Of a stretch of 64,000 nt of DNA, positions 1-10,223 are shown one piece after another; position 1 is the first letter of the stretch; each line of letters starts with the position of its first letter. The stretch is from Haemophilus haemolyticus (GTDB lineage: Bacteria; Pseudomonadota; Gammaproteobacteria; Enterobacterales; Pasteurellaceae): positions 1,798,001-1,862,000 of the forward strand of contig NZ_CP031240.1 in NCBI RefSeq assembly GCF_003351405.1, given 5' to 3'. The notes below the pieces were generated by a model. That model made no database searches. It saw nothing but the letters and a program-made list of their open reading frames with translations, and was not told the origin of the DNA. The position numbers and the translations under genes were made by a program.

Positions 1-36
1 AATTCGTCAGTATTATTGCTTAGCTTAATAAAAAAT

Positions 37-92
37 AAAGTGCGGTAAATTTTCAACGAGTTTTAAAATCTCTCAAAAATCAACCGCACTTT
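37..92 (-). terminator. Inverted uptake-signal pair, probable terminator of yccS
   Basis: AAGTGCGGT at 38-46 and its complement ACCGCACTT at 83-91 face each other and can pair across a 36-base loop, just downstream of the leftward gene ending at 129. Paired uptake signals doubling as terminators are common in Haemophilus. The long loop makes this a weaker case than the compact hairpins elsewhere in the window. Confidence 0.5.
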
Positions 93-128
93 TATATTTA
101 CGTTCCTATACCTTAATAGCTTATCCTT

Positions 129-2264
129 TTAACAAGACTCTTTCCTAAAATACTCATAGAACTGCGGTAATAGTTGTGTAATCAAATTTAATTGCTGATA
201 CGGTAAACTAAAGACAGCTCGTTCTTCTGCGGTCATCTCTTGTTTTTCCAATTCCTTTAAATGTGTTTCGATACTTTCTTGCTGTTGGTTAAAAATAGCT
301 TCGGGTATTTCTTCAATGTGTTCTAAGGTATAGATAATTTTCTTTGCCACGGGATAAAAACCAGATAAAAACTGTGCGGTCTGTTGCAAATTTTTCATTC
401 TGTCTCGATAAGAGCCAAGGGCTGAAATATAGCTTAATAGAGAATAATTAAGCTTGAGCAAATCAAAACCTTTCTGTAAATATGCCTTATATTTCACTGG
501 CTCATTATTCATATTAGAAAGTGTTGTACTCAATGCGGCTGCATATTGATGCGCATTGCGACGTGCTATACGATATTTAAGATCGTCACTTTTACCAAAT
601 TGCAATTGGCTAATAATATGCAATAAATACACCGCATCACTACGCAATGCTTGATGACTCACTTTATCAAGTTGCAAATATTTCCAATCTGGCCATAAGT
701 AAGATACGGCAAACCATGAAATCGCAGCACCAAGTAAAGTATCAAGTAAACGAGGCATCAACGCGGCTGCCGTATCGAATCCCATGACATCAAAACTCAG
801 CAATACTTGTAATGTGATGAAAAAGGTCGAGAAACTGTAATTATTACTACGGAAGAAAAAGAACAGCGTGCTTGTAAGCACTACAAGCCCCAGTTTTAAT
901 TCTAATGTTGGATTTAAATAAGGTAATAGAGACCCCACCACCACACCTAATATCGTGCCAATAATACGCTGACGTAAACGTACTTTAGTTACAGAATAGT
1001 TTGGCTGACACACAAATACAGTAGTCAATAAAATCCAATAACCAAGATTAAATTGGAAAAATTCAACAATTGCACAACATAAAAATACCACAATAGATAA
1101 GCGTACCGCATGACGGAACAACGGCGACTCAAAAGTAAAATGGCTAAAAATCACCGCACTTATATTTTTTAACCCAGTGATTTGTTCCGTATGAATTTGA
1201 GCTACTTGTTCTGTATCAGCCGTTTCTTGCGCTAACTGGCGAAGTTGCCAGTTAATGCTTTGTAAATTATCTAACAAGGTTTGAATATCAATCAGTTCAT
1301 CTTGATCATTGAGATGTTGTACTCGATATAGATCAAAGGAATGCAAGGTGCCTAAAAGTGCACGTTCGACACGTTCATTAAAATGATAAGGTTTATTTTC
1401 ACGTAAACTCACCGTGATTTCTTTACAGGATTGTGCTTGTAGCTCTAACAAACGTTGAATACGAAAAATCAAATCTGTATTTTTTAGTTTTTCCGTTATT
1501 TGTTGATAATCAAAATGCGTAGAATTAGCGCGCTCATGGATATCTTGCGCGGCAAAATAGTAACGTAACATTCTCTGGGTGCGAGGATGGCGATGTTGCC
1601 CTCGAATACGATAAAAAAGTGCGGTACGAACAATATTAAATGCCGTGACAACATTCGCATTTTTCATTGCAAAATTGAGGTGTTTTTTTTCAATCTCTGC
1701 TACTTCGTCAGGATCAAAAAAACAGGATTTGGTATCTAAATATTCGCCCAACGCACAAAATGCTTTAGCAACACTTTCTTGCACGGGGCGATTTGGGAAA
1801 AACAGGTAAACAACGAGAGTCACTACACTATATAGCAAGGTACCGCATAAAATCATTACGGGATTAATAAACCATATATTTCCTTCAGGCACATAAGTCA
1901 ATGTGGTATAAAGAGCAACCACTAATGAACCAAAAGCAATGGTACTATAACGCTGACCCACGGCGCCAATCATGGTGAAAATAAATGTCAGCACCGTCAT
2001 TAACACAATATATTGAATAGGCTTACCGATATGTAACTGCACAATAAAGGATGAAATAGAAAAGGCAATGAGCGTGAAGAATACATTTTTCAATCGTCCA
2101 GTTAAACGGTTATCCAAATCCACCAAACCACCTGCAATGATCCCTAGAATCAAAGGCATTGATTGCGAAGAAATATCAAAAGCCCATATTCCCACTGCCG
2201 CAATATTTACGGCAATAAAAACAGGAATCGCAGCGATTACTTTGGCATTTAACCGAATATTCAT
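129..2264 (-). CDS. yccS: YccS-family inner-membrane protein (FUSC superfamily)
   Basis: A 711-residue protein of two similar halves. Each half is a block of about six hydrophobic segments (roughly residues 10-155 and 385-520) followed by a long hydrophilic helical domain. This is the architecture of the YccS/YhfK branch of the fusaric-acid-resistance/aromatic-acid exporter superfamily, and the length matches E. coli YccS (about 720). The substrate is unknown, and it acts in the inner membrane. It starts at an ATG preceded by an AAGGA-like ribosome site. The upstream leftward neighbour yccT is 67 bases away behind a hairpin, so the two are probably separate transcripts. The same pair lies next to sohB and rnf in H. 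influenzae. Confidence 0.88.
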   Translation of the reverse strand: MNIRLNAKVIAAIPVFIAVNIAAVGIWAFDISSQSMPLILGIIAGGLVDLDNRLTGRLKNVFFTLIAFSISSFIVQLHIGKPIQYIVLMTVLTFIFTMIGAVGQRYSTIAFGSLVVALYTTLTYVPEGNIWFINPVMILCGTLLYSVVTLVVYLFFPNRPVQESVAKAFCALGEYLDTKSCFFDPDEVAEIEKKHLNFAMKNANVVTAFNIVRTALFYRIRGQHRHPRTQRMLRYYFAAQDIHERANSTHFDYQQITEKLKNTDLIFRIQRLLELQAQSCKEITVSLRENKPYHFNERVERALLGTLHSFDLYRVQHLNDQDELIDIQTLLDNLQSINWQLRQLAQETADTEQVAQIHTEQITGLKNISAVIFSHFTFESPLFRHAVRLSIVVFLCCAIVEFFQFNLGYWILLTTVFVCQPNYSVTKVRLRQRIIGTILGVVVGSLLPYLNPTLELKLGLVVLTSTLFFFFRSNNYSFSTFFITLQVLLSFDVMGFDTAAALMPRLLDTLLGAAISWFAVSYLWPDWKYLQLDKVSHQALRSDAVYLLHIISQLQFGKSDDLKYRIARRNAHQYAAALSTTLSNMNNEPVKYKAYLQKGFDLLKLNYSLLSYISALGSYRDRMKNLQQTAQFLSGFYPVAKKIIYTLEHIEEIPEAIFNQQQESIETHLKELEKQEMTAEERAVFSLPYQQLNLITQLLPQFYEYFRKESC

Positions 2265-2285
2265 TTCAAATCCTTATCAAAATAG

Positions 2286-2313
2286 AAAAGTGAGCAACAA
2301 GGCTCACTTTTTA
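2286..2313 (-). terminator. Intrinsic terminator after yccT
   Basis: Stem AAAGTGAGC paired with GCTCACTTT around a short loop, with a run of T on each side. It lies between the stop of yccT and the start of yccS. Confidence 0.7.
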
Positions 2314-2331
2314 TTGTATGAAGTGCGGTAA

Positions 2332-3000
2332 TTATTTATGGGATTTTGCCCAATTTAAGAAACGTGTTTGAGTTTCTTTATCCGCTTGTTGGAACCAATA
2401 TTGAAGCTGTTGTTCTGCAACGTTTTCACCTTGAACAACCACTTTACCTTTATTCGCTTTTGCATTGCTTGCTGGAGTTGCGACCATTGGGTTAGCAGCT
2501 GTGGTTGCAGCAAATGCAGCAACAGATGCAGTTGCACCAGACGCATTATATTCAGAAAGATCATTCACCACATTAGCACTTGGGAATAAACCTTCTTGTT
2601 TTAACATATCCACTTTTGCTGAAAGCGTATTACCAGATTTTGTTTTTACGCTAATGCTTGGCATTTCATTGAATTTATCACCTTCAGAACGACCACGAAT
2701 AGCTGGCGCCGAAATAACAAGATCCTCAGCATTGCCTTGGAATGTCACGATTACTGGGTTAGATTCAAAAAGGGTTTGGCTAGATCCAGAACCAATAATT
2801 TCACTTAAACGAACAACAACCTGATGGTTTTGGGTGTCATTCACAGCAAAGGTTTTTGCATCCTTCGCAAGAGATTTAGATGCCTTTTGACCATCAATGG
2901 CTAAAAGTTCAAGGTTAGATGAAGTAGAAACCATGCCAGCAAAAGTCGCTGTGCTAGCACATAATGTTGCAAGACCTAATACAACAGCACGTAATTTCAT
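2332..3000 (-). CDS. yccT: YccT/UPF0319 (DUF2057) exported protein
   Basis: A 222-residue protein with a clear Sec signal peptide (positive start, hydrophobic core, cleavage near STATFA at about residue 22), so it is periplasmic. The mature part, with a beta-rich region of about 100 residues and a C-terminal helix ending in FLNWAKSHK, fits the UPF0319/DUF2057 family of E. coli YccT, which has been linked to control of curli assembly there. No curli genes are visible here, so its role in Haemophilus is open. An Ala/Pro/Val-rich linker lies at about residues 155-185. The gene diverges from sohB. A GGAGC ribosome site sits just before the ATG. Confidence 0.8.
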   Translation of the reverse strand: MKLRAVVLGLATLCASTATFAGMVSTSSNLELLAIDGQKASKSLAKDAKTFAVNDTQNHQVVVRLSEIIGSGSSQTLFESNPVIVTFQGNAEDLVISAPAIRGRSEGDKFNEMPSISVKTKSGNTLSAKVDMLKQEGLFPSANVVNDLSEYNASGATASVAAFAATTAANPMVATPASNAKANKGKVVVQGENVAEQQLQYWFQQADKETQTRFLNWAKSHK

Positions 3001-3140
3001 AATTGCTCCTTTGGTATAAATGAAATTCCTGCCTATGCTATGCTAAATCAGCAAAAATGAAAATAAAAAAAGTGAGAATTAGTTTAAAAAATCTTTGTTG
3101 TAATAGCACAAATAATCACAATATTTTATCATGTTGATGT

Positions 3141-3159
3141 CTAGACTAGTCACGACTAG
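3141..3159. promoter_or_regulatory. Cluster of three CTAG tetranucleotides upstream of sohB
   Basis: CTAG occurs at 3141, 3146 and 3156 within 19 bases, in the divergent yccT/sohB intergenic region. CTAG is usually scarce in gamma-proteobacteria and is the core of TrpR operators, but the 5- and 10-base spacings do not match the 8-base spacing of a standard trp operator. I list it as an unexplained site only. Confidence 0.25.
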
Positions 3160-3202
3160 TACCAAGCACAATGTAATCTATAAAATATCAATAGGAGTAA
3201 CA

Positions 3203-4264
3203 ATGTTAAACGATATTTTAACTGGCTATGGAATTTTTATTCTGGAAATTCTAACAATTTTATTACTCATTCTTGCTATTGTTGGTTTGGTGATTTCTTA
3301 TCGTCAACACAACAAATCTAAAATAGGGGAATTAGAAATTAAAGATTTATCTGAAGAATTTGATCATCAAGTTAGTGTATTGCGTGATTTTAATCTTTCT
3401 GAAGAAGAGCTAAAACAACAAACTAAAGCAGAGAAAAAAGCTGAAAAACAAAAGGCTAAAAAACGTAAAGAAAAATTAAAAAAAGGTGAAACCTTAGATG
3501 ACGAAAAGAAAAGCTGTGTGTATGTCTTAGATTTTCATGGTGATATTTCAGCATCAGAAACGACCGAACTTCGAGAAGAAATTTCAGCAATCTTAAATGT
3601 AGCAAAACAAGAAGATGAAGTATTACTACGTTTAGAAAGCCCGGGCGGTATTGTTCATGATTATGGGTTTGCAGCCTCTCAGTTGTCTCGTTTGAAACAA
3701 AAAGGCATAAAATTAACCATCGCTGTAGATAAGGTTGCAGCAAGTGGCGGTTATATGATGGCTTGTGTAGCCGATAAAATTGTATCTGCGCCTTTTGCTG
3801 TTATTGGTTCTATCGGCGTCGTAGCACAAATTCCAAACGTTCATCGTTTATTGAAAAAATATGATATTGATGTAGATGTGATGACAGCTGGTGAGTTTAA
3901 ACGCACAGTAACTGTATTAGGTGAGAATACCGAAAAAGGCAAACAAAAATTTCAACAAGAGTTGGAAGAAACACATCAATTATTTAAACAATTTGTCTCA
4001 CAAAATCGTCCTTGTGTAGATATTGATAAAATTGCGACAGGCGAACATTGGTTTGGCCAACAAGCAATCGACTTGAAATTAGTCGATGAAATTTCAACCA
4101 GTGATGATTTAATTTTAGAAAAAATGAAAGAAAAACATGTGTTAAGTGTGAAATATCGATTGAAAAAATCATTGATCAAAAAATTAGGTCGCCAGGCTGA
4201 AGAAAGTGCGGTAAATATTGTTCATCGTTATGCTACAAAGCGAGCAAATGATTTTATACATTAA
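3203..4264 (+). CDS. sohB: SohB, inner-membrane serine peptidase of the SppA/S49 family
   Basis: The product is 353 residues when started at the ATG at 3203, which follows a good AGGAGT ribosome site. The frame is open upstream to 3131, but that extension lacks a ribosome site and would put charged residues before the membrane segment. One N-terminal membrane helix (about 8-30) is followed by a strongly charged Lys/Glu linker and an S49 peptidase domain. The serine nucleophile is in AASGGYMMA, and the catalytic lysine is expected in the GEFKRT segment. E. coli SohB is 349 residues and was found as a multicopy suppressor of htrA/degP mutants, so a role in membrane or envelope protein turnover is likely. 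Confidence 0.9.
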   Translation: MLNDILTGYGIFILEILTILLLILAIVGLVISYRQHNKSKIGELEIKDLSEEFDHQVSVLRDFNLSEEELKQQTKAEKKAEKQKAKKRKEKLKKGETLDDEKKSCVYVLDFHGDISASETTELREEISAILNVAKQEDEVLLRLESPGGIVHDYGFAASQLSRLKQKGIKLTIAVDKVAASGGYMMACVADKIVSAPFAVIGSIGVVAQIPNVHRLLKKYDIDVDVMTAGEFKRTVTVLGENTEKGKQKFQQELEETHQLFKQFVSQNRPCVDIDKIATGEHWFGQQAIDLKLVDEISTSDDLILEKMKEKHVLSVKYRLKKSLIKKLGRQAEESAVNIVHRYATKRANDFIH

Positions 4265-4445
4265 ATATAGATATCTTTACATTTCTTTACAAAAAAGAGA
4301 GCTAGTTCACTGATTTTATTGTTTACAAGGCGATTTTTTGCCTTTAGTATGTACGACCGAAACTTTTAAAGTTTTATAATATTTAATTCGTGAAGTTTAG
4401 TTATCCTCTTTCCGAAGAGTTATTGACAAATAAAAGGTAAAACAA

Positions 4446-5297
4446 ATGAAATTGTCTCGTATTTTATTATCAAGCATTGCTATCGCAACTGTTGCCGCTT
4501 GTGGCAATTTAAGCAAAGTAACTGATGCAGGTACTCCAGAATATAAAGATGTAAATGGTCAACAAATACCTCAATTAGTATGGCCTAAAATTGATTCAGC
4601 GACCTTTAACCACGATGGTAGCCAATTCGGTACTTGGCCAAATTGGGATAATGTTCGTATGATTGAAAATGGTATGAACAAAGATCAAATTCGTCAATTA
4701 ATCGGTGATCCGCACTTCACAGAAGGCTTGTATGGTGTATCTGAATGGGATTATGTATTCAATTATCGTGAAAACGGCACCCATAAGATTTGTCAATATA
4801 AAGTATTATTTGACAAAAATCATAATGCACAAAGTTTCTTCTGGTATCCAAACGGTTGTAACGGAAATTCAGCATTCAATTTGAGCGGTGACTTCTTATT
4901 TGACTTCAACAAAGACACCTTAACGGCACAAGGCAAACAAGTTGTTGATAACGTAGCGTCTCAATTAAAGTCTACTGGTGCTAAAGAAGTTAAAGTTGCT
5001 GGTTATACAGACCGTTTAGGTTCTGATGCTTACAACTTAGATCTATCTCAACGTCGTGCAAATACTGTTAAAGCGCGTTTAACTGAAGACGGTGTGAACT
5101 CTCTAATTACTGCTGTGGGCTATGGTAAAAATCCGCAAGTGAAAGCTTGTGAGGGTGTTAATGGACAAGCGTTAAAAGATTGTTTACGTCCTAATCGTCG
5201 TGTTGAGATTATTGCCTCTGGTTCTGAATTAAAACTACAAGAAGGTGGAAAATCTAACGGTGGTACTCAAGGTCCAGCAAAACTATATCAAAAATAA
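4446..5297 (+). CDS. OmpA-family outer-membrane lipoprotein with BamE-like N-terminal domain
   Basis: The product is 283 residues. A lipoprotein signal ends in the lipobox VAAC, with acylated Cys19. Residues of about 55-135 (NGMNKDQIRQLIGDP, later WDYVFNYRE) look like the BamE/SmpA fold. Residues of about 145-260 are an OmpA C-terminal peptidoglycan-binding domain with FDFNKDTL, GYTDRLG and NLDLSQRRA motifs. The likely job is to tether the outer membrane to peptidoglycan. It stands alone, with a 181-base gap from sohB and its own terminator after it. A Gly-rich tail of about 25 residues follows the OmpA domain. I do not assign a specific gene name. Confidence 0.85.
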   Translation: MKLSRILLSSIAIATVAACGNLSKVTDAGTPEYKDVNGQQIPQLVWPKIDSATFNHDGSQFGTWPNWDNVRMIENGMNKDQIRQLIGDPHFTEGLYGVSEWDYVFNYRENGTHKICQYKVLFDKNHNAQSFFWYPNGCNGNSAFNLSGDFLFDFNKDTLTAQGKQVVDNVASQLKSTGAKEVKVAGYTDRLGSDAYNLDLSQRRANTVKARLTEDGVNSLITAVGYGKNPQVKACEGVNGQALKDCLRPNRRVEIIASGSELKLQEGGKSNGGTQGPAKLYQK

Positions 5298-5364
5298 TTG
5301 ATATTAAACTTCAAGCAGTACTCTACTCACATAAGTCAAGTTGAGTACTATTAATTCAAATATT

Positions 5365-5402
5365 ACGCAGCTAATAGTTTAAATGATTAGCTGCGTTTTT
5401 TA
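5365..5402 (+). terminator. Intrinsic terminator after the OmpA-family lipoprotein gene
   Basis: An 11-base perfect stem (ACGCAGCTAAT with ATTAGCTGCGT) is followed by a run of six T. It separates the lipoprotein gene from the rnf operon. Confidence 0.85.
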
Positions 5403-5479
5403 TTCATATCTAACAAAATCAAAAATCTCAATTTTCTCTTTCTCCTACCCCAAATTTTCTATTGTTATCGCGCCTATAA

Positions 5480-6097
<618 letters not shown>

Positions 6098-6101
6098 TAA
6101 A

Positions 6102-6185
6102 ATGATCTATCTTTTAATGGCTATTACCATTTTGATTTTATTTATTGGGTTCTCTCAGTATTTTTCAGGAAAAAGAAAGAAATAA
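6102..6185 (+). CDS. Predicted 27-residue membrane peptide between rnfA and rnfB
   Basis: A 28-codon frame (ATG at 6102, TAA at 6183-6185) fills the gap between rnfA and rnfB exactly. Its stop overlaps the rnfB start as TAATG, the arrangement used again at rnfD/rnfG in this operon. The product begins [14 protein letters not shown] and ends QYFSGKRKK: one hydrophobic helix of about 18 residues with a basic tail, so it would be a single-pass inner-membrane peptide with its C terminus in the cytoplasm. The ribosome site is weak. It lies five bases after the rnfA stop, so translational coupling is plausible. I know of no named Rnf subunit like it. It could also be a non-coding spacer that happens to be open. 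Confidence 0.5.
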   Translation: MIYLLMAITILILFIGFSQYFSGKRKK

Positions 6186-6766
6186 TGACCCTTCTATTCA
6201 TCGTAATCACTTTACTCGCTTTAATTTTCGGTGCGATTTTGGGCTTTGCTTCACTTAAACTCAAAGTTGAAGCTGATCCCATTGTGGAAAAAATCGACTC
6301 TATTTTGCCACAAAGCCAATGCGGACAATGTGGTTATCCTGGATGCAAACCATACGCTGAAGCTATTTGCAATGGAGATGACATCACAAAATGTATTCCT
6401 GGTGGTCAACCTACCATCGTAAAAATCGCAGAGATTTTAGGTGTGGATGTGCCAGCTATGGACGGTGTAGAAGAACCTATCGAGAAAGTCGCTTTTATTG
6501 ATGAAAACATGTGTATTGGCTGCACGAAATGTATCCAAGCCTGTCCTGTTGATGCCATTATTGGTACAAATAAATTCATGCACACGATCATTCCAGATCT
6601 CTGTACAGGTTGTGAACTTTGCGTAGCACCCTGCCCGACAGATTGTATATCGATGATTCCCGTGAAAAAAAATATCGATAATTGGGATTGGAAGTTTGAT
6701 GCAAAATTAGTCATTCCAGTAATGAATGTAAATGGCACTGAGAAAAAATTGGTTGTGGGGGAATAA
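6185..6766 (+). CDS. rnfB: RnfB/RsxB, ferredoxin-like iron-sulfur subunit
   Basis: The product is 193 residues, matching E. coli RsxB (192). It has an N-terminal membrane anchor (about 1-25), then a [13 protein letters not shown] cluster motif with a further Cys (the four-cysteine RnfB domain), then two [4Fe-4S] ferredoxin motifs, [12 protein letters not shown] and [12 protein letters not shown]. It passes electrons between the soluble RnfC arm and the membrane subunits. The start overlaps the stop of the small ORF upstream by one base, and the stop codon abuts the rnfC ATG directly, so the three are probably translated together. Confidence 0.95.
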   Translation: MTLLFIVITLLALIFGAILGFASLKLKVEADPIVEKIDSILPQSQCGQCGYPGCKPYAEAICNGDDITKCIPGGQPTIVKIAEILGVDVPAMDGVEEPIEKVAFIDENMCIGCTKCIQACPVDAIIGTNKFMHTIIPDLCTGCELCVAPCPTDCISMIPVKKNIDNWDWKFDAKLVIPVMNVNGTEKKLVVGE

Positions 6767-9142
6767 ATGGCGGACGTATTATCTCGTTTCAATTCCGGTA
6801 AATTATGGGATTTCAAAGGTGGTATTCATCCACCTGAAATGAAATCACAATCTAATTCACAACCATTACGTCATCACCCTTTAGCCACGGATTTTTATAT
6901 TCCTCTTAAACAGCACGCAGGAACAACAGGTCACCTTTTAGTAAAAGAAGGTGATTACGTATTAAAAGGTCAACCCTTAACGCAAGGCGATGGCTTGCGT
7001 ATGCTACCCGTTCATGCGCCAACTTCAGGCACAATTAAATCGATTAAACCTTATGTCGCTGCACATCCGTCTGGTCTTGATGAACCAGCAATTCATTTGA
7101 AAGCGGATGGATTAGATCAATGGCTAGAACGTAATCCTATTGATGACTTTTTAACACTCTCGCCAGAACAACTTATTAACAAAATCTATCAAGCTGGTAT
7201 AGCTGGCTTGGGCGGTGCAGTGTTTCCGACTGCAGCTAAAATTCAATCAGCAGAGAAAAAAGTTAAACTCTTAATTATCAATGGTGCAGAATGTGAGCCT
7301 TATATTACTTGTGATGATCGTCTTATGCGTGAACGCGCTGATGAAATCATCAAAGGCATTCGTATTTTACGTTATATCCTACGACCTGAAAACGTAGTCA
7401 TTGCCATTGAAGATAACAAACCTGAAGCAATAGAGGCAATTAGCAAAGCGCTACAGGGAGCAAATGACATTAGCGTTCGAGTAATTCCAACAAAATATCC
7501 TTCGGGTGCCGCAAAACAGCTTATTTATTTGCTTACAGGAATGGAAGTCCCAAGTGGTGCACGTTCTTCTAGTATTGGCGTACTGATGCATAATGTTGGT
7601 ACAGCCTTTGCAATTAAAAGAGCGGTTATAAATGACGAACCTTTAATTGAACGTGTCGTCACCCTTACTGGCGATAAAATTTCTGAAAAAGGTAATTATT
7701 GGGTCCGACTTGGTACACCAATTTCTCAAGTATTGACGCACGCTGGCTATCAGTTTGATGAACGTTATCCAGTATTTGCGGGGGGCCCAATGATGGGATT
7801 GGAACTTTCCAATCTCAATGCACCAGTGACAAAAATTGTCAACTGCTTGCTTGCACCAGACTATTTTGAATATGCAGAACCAGAGCCTGAACAAGCTTGT
7901 ATTCGCTGTTCTAGCTGTTCTGATGCCTGCCCAGTCAACTTGATGCCACAGCAACTCTACTGGTTTGCGCGTAGTGAAGATCACAAAAAATCGGAAGAAT
8001 ACGCCCTCAAAGATTGTATCGAGTGCGGGATTTGCGCCTATGTATGCCCAAGCCATATTCCGCTGATTCAGTATTTCCGCCAAGAAAAAGCAAAAATTTG
8101 GCAAATAAAAGAAAAACAGAAAAAATCGGATGAAGCCAAAATTCGCTTTGAAGCAAAACAAGCGCGAATGGAACGTGAAGAACAAGAGCGTAAAGCACGT
8201 TCAAAACGTGCAGCAGAAGCACGTCGAGAAGAATTAGCGCAAACCAAAGGTGAAGATCCTGTTAAAGCAGCGCTAGAACGCTTGAAAGCGAAAAAAGCCA
8301 CTGAAACAGAATCAATACAAGTTAAAACGATTACCTCAGAAAAAGGGGAGGTTTTACCTGATAACGCTGATTTAATGGCACAACGTAAAGCTCGTCGTCT
8401 GGCTCGTCAACAAGCGGAATCTCAAGTCGAAAACCAAGAACAACAAACGCAACCAACCGATGCGAAAAAAGCAGCAGTTGCAGCCGCACTTGCTCGAGCA
8501 AAAGCAAAAAAACTTGCTCAAGCAAATGAAACCTCTGAATCAGTCTCAAATACTCAAACCGTAGAAAGTGCGGTAGAAAAAACAGACGAAAATTCCACCG
8601 CACTCGATCCGAAAAAAGCAGCCGTAGCCGCTGCTATTGCTCGTGCAAAAGCAAAAAAAATTGCACAAGCAAATGAAACCGCTGAATCAGTCTCAAATAC
8701 TCAAACCGTAGAAAGTGCGGTAGAAAAAACAGACGAAAATTCAACCGCACTTGATCCAAAAAAAGCAGCCGTAGCTGCAGCGATTGCGCGCGCAAAAGCG
8801 AAAAAACTTGCACAAGCAAATGAAACCGCTGAATCAGTCTCAAATACTCAAACCGTAGAAAGTGCGGTAGAAAAAACAGACGAAAATTCAGCCGCACTTG
8901 ATCCGAAAAAAGCGGCGGTAGCTGCAGCAATTGCTCGTGCAAAAGCAAAAAAACTTGCTCAAGCGAATGGAACCGCTGAATCAGTCTCAAACACACAAAC
9001 CGTAGAACGTGCGGTTGAAAAAACAGACGAAAATTTAACCGCACTTGATCCAAAAAAAGCAGCGGTAGCTGCAGCGATTGCTCGAGCAAAAGCAAAGAAA
9101 TTGTCAAAAACACAAGCAACATTAGAAAATAATCAGGAATAA
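6767..9142 (+). CDS. rnfC: RnfC/RsxC, NADH-side subunit with a long repetitive C-terminal tail
   Basis: The product is 791 residues. The conserved part (about 1-450) has the N-terminal barrel, a Gly-rich nucleotide/FMN-binding region ([24 protein letters not shown]) and two [4Fe-4S] motifs, [12 protein letters not shown] near 377 and [12 protein letters not shown] near 417. It is the peripheral subunit that takes electrons from NADH. After a charged coiled coil (450-520), the tail consists of Ala/Lys-rich 49-residue repeats (from about 565) of the type [16 protein letters not shown]. Tails of this kind are known in enteric RsxC, but the near-identical units here carry paired uptake signals. 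The ATG directly follows the rnfB stop. Confidence 0.94.
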   Translation: MADVLSRFNSGKLWDFKGGIHPPEMKSQSNSQPLRHHPLATDFYIPLKQHAGTTGHLLVKEGDYVLKGQPLTQGDGLRMLPVHAPTSGTIKSIKPYVAAHPSGLDEPAIHLKADGLDQWLERNPIDDFLTLSPEQLINKIYQAGIAGLGGAVFPTAAKIQSAEKKVKLLIINGAECEPYITCDDRLMRERADEIIKGIRILRYILRPENVVIAIEDNKPEAIEAISKALQGANDISVRVIPTKYPSGAAKQLIYLLTGMEVPSGARSSSIGVLMHNVGTAFAIKRAVINDEPLIERVVTLTGDKISEKGNYWVRLGTPISQVLTHAGYQFDERYPVFAGGPMMGLELSNLNAPVTKIVNCLLAPDYFEYAEPEPEQACIRCSSCSDACPVNLMPQQLYWFARSEDHKKSEEYALKDCIECGICAYVCPSHIPLIQYFRQEKAKIWQIKEKQKKSDEAKIRFEAKQARMEREEQERKARSKRAAEARREELAQTKGEDPVKAALERLKAKKATETESIQVKTITSEKGEVLPDNADLMAQRKARRLARQQAESQVENQEQQTQPTDAKKAAVAAALARAKAKKLAQANETSESVSNTQTVESAVEKTDENSTALDPKKAAVAAAIARAKAKKIAQANETAESVSNTQTVESAVEKTDENSTALDPKKAAVAAAIARAKAKKLAQANETAESVSNTQTVESAVEKTDENSAALDPKKAAVAAAIARAKAKKLAQANGTAESVSNTQTVERAVEKTDENLTALDPKKAAVAAAIARAKAKKLSKTQATLENNQE
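8459..9105 (+). repeat. 147-bp in-frame tandem repeats in the rnfC tail
   Basis: Units begin at 8459, 8606, 8753, 8900 and 9047 (the last is partial), each 147 bp or 49 codons. Each unit starts with an Asp-Ala/Pro-Lys-Lys-Ala-Ala codon block and ends with a linker holding an AAGTGCGGT uptake signal and, about 20 bases on, an inverted one. Exact 9-mers occur for instance at 8566-8574, 8713-8721 and 8744-8752, and several other positions carry a single mismatch. The unit size and high identity suggest copy number can change by slippage or recombination without shifting the reading frame. Confidence 0.9.
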
Positions 9143-9146
9143 AATA

Positions 9147-10223
9147 ATGTTTAAAATGGTTAGCTCTCCTCATACTCATTCAGGGAAACTCACAGCGCGT
9201 ATTATGCTTTGGGTCATGTTGGCAATGATGCCAGCTTTTTTCACGCAAATTTATTATTTTGGATTTGGTGTGGTGCTTCAATCTGTATTAGCCATTGGTA
9301 CAGCTATCATCGCTGAGTTTATTGCAATAAAATTACGTGGTAAAAAACCACTAAATTATCTTTCAGATTTCAGCGTATCCCTCACTGCTTTAATTTTGGC
9401 AATGGCTATTCCACCTTATGCACCTTATTGGGTCATCATCATTGGAACACTCTGTGCAGTTTTATTAGGTAAACAGGTTTATGGTGGTTTAGGGCAAAAT
9501 CCATTCAATCCAGCGATGATTGGCTATGTCATTCTTCTAATTTCATTCCCGTTACAAATGACAACTTGGATGCCTCCAATTAATTTATTACAGGAACCAC
9601 CGACTTTTTCAGATGCGTTCTCATTAATATTTTCAGGTTTAACCACTGATGGATTTACGCTTTTACAACTTACACATAACATTGATGGCATCACCCAAGC
9701 AACGCCTTTGGATAGCGCAAAGATTTTCTATAAAAGTCACACTCAATTAAATGATTTTTATGAGTTAATTAAACTGCCGATTTTTATGGGTAATGGAACC
9801 GATTTCGCTCAAGGCTGGTGGCAAGTCAACGTGGCTTTCTTTGTGGGCGGAATTTTCCTTATTTTAAAACGTGTCATTCACTGGCAAATTCCAGTGGCGA
9901 TGCTTGTCACCTTTTTCTGTTTAGCCACCGCGACTGCTTTTACTGGCTTCACACATTTAAGTGCGATTAGCCAACTGGTTAGTGGCGCAATGATGTTTGG
10001 CGCATTTTTTATTGCGACAGATCCTGTCACAGCTTCGATTACACCACGAGGAAAAATTATTTTTGGCGCATTAGTGGGGTTATTTATCTATCTCATTCGC
10101 TATCACGGAAACTTTCCAGATGGTGTAGCATTCGCAATTTTATTAAGTAATATTTGCGTTCCACTTATCGATCATTACACACGTCCTCGAGTATCTGGTT
10201 ATCCAACAAAAGGAAAAAAATAA
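9147..10223 (+). CDS. rnfD: RnfD/RsxD, flavin-bearing membrane subunit
   Basis: The product is 358 residues (E. coli RsxD 352) with about ten membrane segments. The sequence [10 protein letters not shown] has Thr186 at the place where RnfD/NqrB proteins carry covalently bound FMN (established for the family; the residue is assigned by position). The [19 protein letters not shown] segment is the conserved riboflavin/FMN region. Four bases follow the rnfC stop, with a GGAAT-type ribosome site inside the end of rnfC. The stop overlaps the rnfG start as TAATG. Confidence 0.95.
   Translation: MFKMVSSPHTHSGKLTARIMLWVMLAMMPAFFTQIYYFGFGVVLQSVLAIGTAIIAEFIAIKLRGKKPLNYLSDFSVSLTALILAMAIPPYAPYWVIIIGTLCAVLLGKQVYGGLGQNPFNPAMIGYVILLISFPLQMTTWMPPINLLQEPPTFSDAFSLIFSGLTTDGFTLLQLTHNIDGITQATPLDSAKIFYKSHTQLNDFYELIKLPIFMGNGTDFAQGWWQVNVAFFVGGIFLILKRVIHWQIPVAMLVTFFCLATATAFTGFTHLSAISQLVSGAMMFGAFFIATDPVTASITPRGKIIFGALVGLFIYLIRYHGNFPDGVAFAILLSNICVPLIDHYTRPRVSGYPTKGKK

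Noticed and set aside
3131..3202. Longer start of SohB with 24 extra residues
   Set aside because: There is no ribosome site, the family starts at the later ATG, and the extension would precede the first membrane helix with polar sequence.
7643..8185. Leftward 180-codon frame opposite rnfC and similar frames opposite other genes
   Set aside because: These are shadows of well-conserved genes on the other strand, with Phe/Leu-rich products typical of antisense frames.
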